64,000 nt of DNA from Eremophila alpestris peregrina (lineage: Eukaryota; Chordata; Aves; Passeriformes; Alaudidae), in NCBI GenBank assembly GCA_009792885.1, contig WMCF01000029.1, positions 7,606,503 to 7,670,502 on the forward strand, in the 5' to 3' direction. The translations under genes and the position numbers were made by a program. Below the pieces are notes generated by a model. The model was given only the letters and a program-made list of their open reading frames with translations. It made no database searches and was not told the origin of the DNA. How positions within the stretch are numbered: the stretch's first letter is position 1; the number at the start of each line of letters is the position of its first letter. Of this stretch, positions 38,901 through 44,900 are shown piece by piece.

Positions 38901-41900
38901 TACTAAACATAACTTTGTATTCTCCTCCCTACACCAAAAGGTACTACCCTTCCCCATTTATTCATTCCCTGGGACACTGACATGAGTTCTGATCAGTGTG
39001 AAGTGTGTTGGGTTTGTTCTCTGGGCTTTTGCAGGGCTGCCCCTCCCCTGGTTACTGTCTCCCCATGGGAAGCAGTGATTTCAGGTGGGCACTTCCCTGA
39101 GAGAGCAGCTACTACCCACCTGGAATAAAGGCAGCAGGGAAGTGAGCATGCAGTAATGACTCCTGTGCTGGGTAAATGGCTTGAGATAAAATCTGTGGGA
39201 ATGGAAGCTTTGAGATAGATGTAAAATAATCTTTTTTGCAGCTCTGGTTTTAGAGATGTTCATGCAAATGCTGTTTAGATCACTGATGTTCTCATTCATG
39301 TGGTGATCAAGTAGACTTTCAGAAGTTACCAGCCTTTTCTTAGTTTCATAGCATACTCCTCTGAAGCACCAAGATGGTTGGTGTCTAGAATTGTTGCCTG
39401 TTAAATATATATGAGCATATAGAAGGTGAAGGAAAGCTGTTCTCATGTACAATATATTTTCTTGCTACATGTAAGCAAGGTAAGTGTTAAAAATGAATGG
39501 AAGAATCATTTTTAAAGAATCTCTCTCAGTCAGAGAGACTTCTCTGTCTCTCCACACACAGCCAGAAGCATTTTATGGTGTGGGCTCTCTGTTGGATGAG
39601 CTGATAGTGCTGGAGAAACAGTTGTTGTGAATGTGCCCTCAGTACATGTTCTGTACAGTACAAAACTACTGTCATTCTGTGGATGTTATGGCTGAAGAAG
39701 TTGTTTCAAATTGTACCATTTGAGAGGTTGTTCATTTCTTTCAATGTATTGAATAACTTTGTTTATACAAATTGTAACAAATGGCTTTGTGTAATCTCAT
39801 TCTTACTTTTAATATCTGCCAATACAAGATCTTGACTCCCTCCTAATTCACTGACCAAATCCCATACTGAATATGGTATGTGATCTTGTGCACATGCATA
39901 TGGAAAGGTTTTGTCAGAAACATCTCTGTGAATAGTGTCTCTGTTTCAACAACCTTGTCATAGGACAGCTGCTAGGACTAACATAAAAAGTGTGAAGAAT
40001 TAATATGCTCAAGATAGAATGACTATTTTCTTTCATTCTTCTATTGCTGTTTGCTTTGCCATCACCTAGATTTCTTGGCTCTTACACTAGCTATGACTAC
40101 TTGAAAAGGAACATCAAGTGGTAAGACTGTTGTTGATGTGAGGATGTTTTCAGGTGTCCTCTCACTGTTACATTTCATCACAGGCATTATGTGCACTTAA
40201 AATTTGAAACACACAAATTCTGAAAGTGCAATAAATATATTGCAGTCCAAAATTACAGGTGTTTGTGAAATCAATAATTTTCTGAAGTAAACCTGTGGAT
40301 AAACATTTCTAGCATAAGAAACATGATTTGAAAATAAGATTTTAAAGTTACGTACACTATGCACATAAAGCTAGTGAAGCTTAAGCTGATTACATTTCTA
40401 ATTAAGATGGCATTGTTCAAATACTAGGTGTATTTAAAGAAGTTATACTAGAATCCATTGTTTTCTTGGCTAATTAGCTTTTCAAAAACAACCCCAAAAA
40501 GAAGTGGATTTACATTTTTCTTTTGAAATTCGAGAACTCTCTTTCATTGAAATTACTGCAAATGAAGTTGAAAAATTAATATCTAGTAGGCAATTATGCA
40601 AATACACCTGAAATGTCATCTGCCTTTTTGTTTGCCTTGGTTTGTGTTACTAATCTTCTAAAGGTCAATGTTGTCTGACTCTCTTGTGCTTACCAATAAA
40701 TGTTTTTATACTTGAGACAGACTACTCAAGAAAATAATGTTTTAATGTTTATAGGAAGAGATGGAAATCAGGTGATCATAGAAGACAAATAGCAGTGAAT
40801 GCAGGAGCTGTGAGGAAATTGAACAATCAAGTATTTGGTTTTTAATCCTATTTCAACAGGGGGAAACCAACTGATACTGAATCAATGGACAGACCTGTTG
40901 GTGAAAAACGCTATGAGCCAATCCCTCAAGTGACAACTCCTCCTCCTGCTCCTTCAGTCCAGTACACACAGCCACAGTCAATTAACAGTCCTGGCCTGTC
41001 CCTCCCAGCACACCACAAGCCTGCACTTTCTGAAGGTGAGCAGTTACAAAGCTGACCTTTGTGGAACAGCTATTGCTTGTCAGCTGCTTCTGGGGTTGTT
41101 TCAGCCTCTCCATACAGGTAACTACGTTGTTCTCTAACTGAAACATGGAATAATTACTGTTGAAAAGTTTTATTGTAGTGAGACTGAGTTTTATGAAATT
41201 GTTTTGTGATTCTCTCTCAAACCAGGTAGCTTCCAGGTACTAGTAGTACCTGTAACTGTCTCAGTTGTCTCAGCAAAGATGAAGTAAAACTCCCTCTGCT
41301 TTTGGACCAGAATTCCTCTGACATGAGGAATAGTTGTAGGTTTCTAAAGACAAAACGAAAAGTTGTTTTCACTTTCACATTGAGGGGATTGCCCAGTTCA
41401 GTTGAATTTTCTGGTTTGTGCAAGTGCACAATGGTATTTCAGTACTGTCCTTCTGGGGGTTTGATCATGATATAAATTAGTCTAACCTTTTTATTGAAAA
41501 GTCATACCATGTCTCCAACATGTTAAATGAAACGTTAGATAACTTACCCAGATGTACTAAATGCAGTAAGAGGACAGATGATCTAAGAGGGCTTAGCTGA
41601 ACCTGTACATATTTTATACTGAAGATTAAGAATTGACTGAAATGTGTTCTTCTGCCTCAGTGTATGTGACCAGACCTTTCTGGAGGTTACTGACAAGTTT
41701 GGGTATTTTCATTTTCATTGCAGTTAACTCTGTGGCTGACCCTCCTCCACCTCAGAATAAGTCAGCAATTTTCAGATCCTCTAGAGAGGACACTGTGCAG
41801 TCCACTTTTTACCCTCAGAAAAGCTTCCCTGACAAAGGCCCTGTGAATGGGACTGAGCAGATTCAGAAGACAGTCACTCCTTCCTACAACCGCTTCTCCA

Positions 41901-44900
41901 CCAAACCCTACACGAGCGCTGCGCGGCCCTTCGAGCGCAAGTTTGAGAGTCCCAAATTCAACCACAATCTCTTGCCAAATGAAGCTCAGCATAAACCAGA
42001 GTTGCCATCAAAATCTTCAAATTCTCCTCAACCAATTTTGAAAGCACACAGCTCATCGCAGCCCCCCGAATTTGAGGGTGGAATGGACACCTATGCTGTA
42101 CAGGTCGACAAGCCTAAATATCAACCAAATAATGTTAATGCTGTGCCTAAAGCCATTCCTGTAAGGTAAGCTGCTGCTGCTCCTTCTCTTTCCACTTGTA
42201 CATCTATGGTCATCTGTGACACTTGGGAAAAATACAGCTTTTTTTATTCTGTTTCCAATTTCTGTTGATGTTATAGTTGAAAGATTGATGCTGTGATTCT
42301 AAATTCTCCCGAAGGATGGTTACTTAAAATGTGTTCTATGTCCCTGTACTGTCTTGCATTCTGTTATTAGAAAGTGGCATGGCTTTTACTTCCTATTTCT
42401 CATACTAAATTATAAATAGTAATAATTTGTCCTCGCAATCTATTTCCAGAAGATGGAATTAATTTCTAAAGATAGCTCTTGCACCGAATTGTATTAATTG
42501 TGGGCTTAGAGAGAGACCTCATGGGACACATGAAAAAGGGGTACTTTAAAATACATGGGAAAAGAGAAATGTAACTTTTGCAGTTCCATATTGGTGCTCT
42601 TTACTGTGAGACAAACCAGCAGCTGCTTAATTGCAGCTTGTGCTTGCCTGATATGCTTTAGCATATAAGAACTATGTCAAGAGCAACAGATACTACTACA
42701 ATATTAAGCTATTTGCTTTTACAAAACAGAGTTTTATTAATATCTTATTTCAAGATAATAATAATGTGTAAACCAGACTGTTAATGTTTGCTGTTTGTCC
42801 TATATGTTCTTAAGCACCTGAGAAATGTTTTATGTTAGGTAGTTCTGTAGACTGCTTCCTTTTTGGAGTTACTGGTTCTTTGAGTGAAATTCTTTTGAAA
42901 CTGTTCTGAAAACTTCATCAATGTACCTTGAAGTTACAAGTTTCTCTTTAATTATAGCCTGGCAACCTGGAAAAACGTGTGTAAATTTTTTTTTTAAATA
43001 CAAGCTTTGTTTTTCTAGATATATGTAAGTAGAAGGGTTCAGTGTCACTTGAATAGGAATTATTAGTATTTCTGGTATTAAAATCAGAATGGGATTTAGG
43101 GACAAAAACCAAACTTTCCTTTGTTATGAAGCTGAATATGTAGCTGGGGTAAGCTCTTTCTAAATAATGCCAGAAGCAGGCAGTTGGAAACACGAGATTC
43201 AGGTGGTCTGAATTCTTGCTTTGACTACTGCTGAATGTTTTCAGAGTTTGTGAGATTTGGTGATTTTTTTTGTTTGTTTGTTGGGGGTTTCTTTCTTTGG
43301 TTTTTTTTTTTTTTTTTTTGGGTGGAGTTGGGTTTTTTGCCACAGAATTTCAGGAAGGAAATACTGATAAAACTGCTAGGCTTTCTGTCTTTTCAGCCCT
43401 ACAGCGCTTGAGGATGAGGAGGAGGAAGATGGACACACTGTTGTAGCCACAGCAAGAGGTGTATTTAACAGCAATGGTGGTGTATTGAGCTCCATAGAGA
43501 CTGGAGTTAGTATTATTATACCACAAGGAGCCATTCCAGAGGGAATAGAGCAAGAAATATATTTCAAAGTCTGCAGAGACAACAGTATACTTCCACCTTT
43601 GGATAAAGAGAAAGGTAACAGCTGGCACTGTACACTGTTCTCTTATTTAATACAACTATTTTCTAACCAGAACAAAACAGGGTATGAAAGTAACCTTAAT
43701 ATGCTTCAGTAGTTCTCATTTTGAGATTGTAGTGTGTTCTACTGCAAAGTCACTTGAGTGAGAAACAATCTTGTGCTTTTGTTTACTGACAGGGTGAAAT
43801 GTTAGTATTTTTCCTAAATTGAGTTAGTGAGTAGCTCTGCAGTCTAATTGTGCAATACTTCAGTGTATTTCAGTAACAGGCTTTTCTTTCTCTTACCTCT
43901 AGGTGAAACACTTCTCAGCCCCTTGGTCATGTGTGGGCCTCATGGACTGAAATTCCTGAAGCCAGTGGAGCTGCGCCTGCCACACTGTGCGTCTATGACC
44001 CCTGATGGTTGGTCTTTTGCTCTAAAATCCTCCGACTCCTCGTCGGGTATGCTGTCCTCCCTCTGTCCTTTTGGGGCTTTTGGGTGCTATCGTATAATTT
44101 AAGTTATTTTGGCTCAAGGTGATGCTGTGTAATATAAAAACTCAATCATTGTATTTGTGTCAAACTCTCCCATTTCACTTTCATTACAAATGTCTTTCTT
44201 ACATTTACTCATGGTGCAAATTCATAGCTAGAACCATGATAGCAGAAAAAGAGTAATATCTCTAGTCTATTAAATATTACCATATTTTTCTATTCTGTCT
44301 TCTTTCTTGAGGACTGCTACAGCTGAATACACTTGAAATGATAGTCGCACTAAAACTGAGAGGAAATGAATATGTACCTCTGATTGGCCTTTGTAACATA
44401 ACTGGTGTTTGTCTGTTGCTTAATTAACCATATAGGACTCTGGCAAATCTTAACAATCTGCATGCTCATAAACCATGATTTAACGCTTGTTAACTGTTTC
44501 CATGTGTGCAAGTTGATGCTAACAATTGGGTCATTTAAGAAAACTATAGTGTTCAGTAAAAGCATTTACAATTTATTCTAATGTAGCTGGTTTTTCCAAA
44601 AGACTTTTCTTGCTTGCTCCTACCTATCTCTCCTCTACTGCCTTTATCCAGAAGTCTCTGGTTGATAGTAAAAAGTTGCAACTAGGTTGCAATTTTCTTT
44701 ACCTGTTCATTTTTACCTCACTGTGGCTTTCTGGGATGAGGGAGAGAATGTATTGGCTGAAATTGTCAGTGAGGAGCCTAATTGAGAATTCTGGGCAAGT
44801 TTCAAGCAATTTCATGAAACGGCTGTGAGGTTACAGAGATTTAAAAAGGAATGTTTGCACATCTGCGGAAAAAGTCTTAATGTTTTATTCAGCTACGTTC

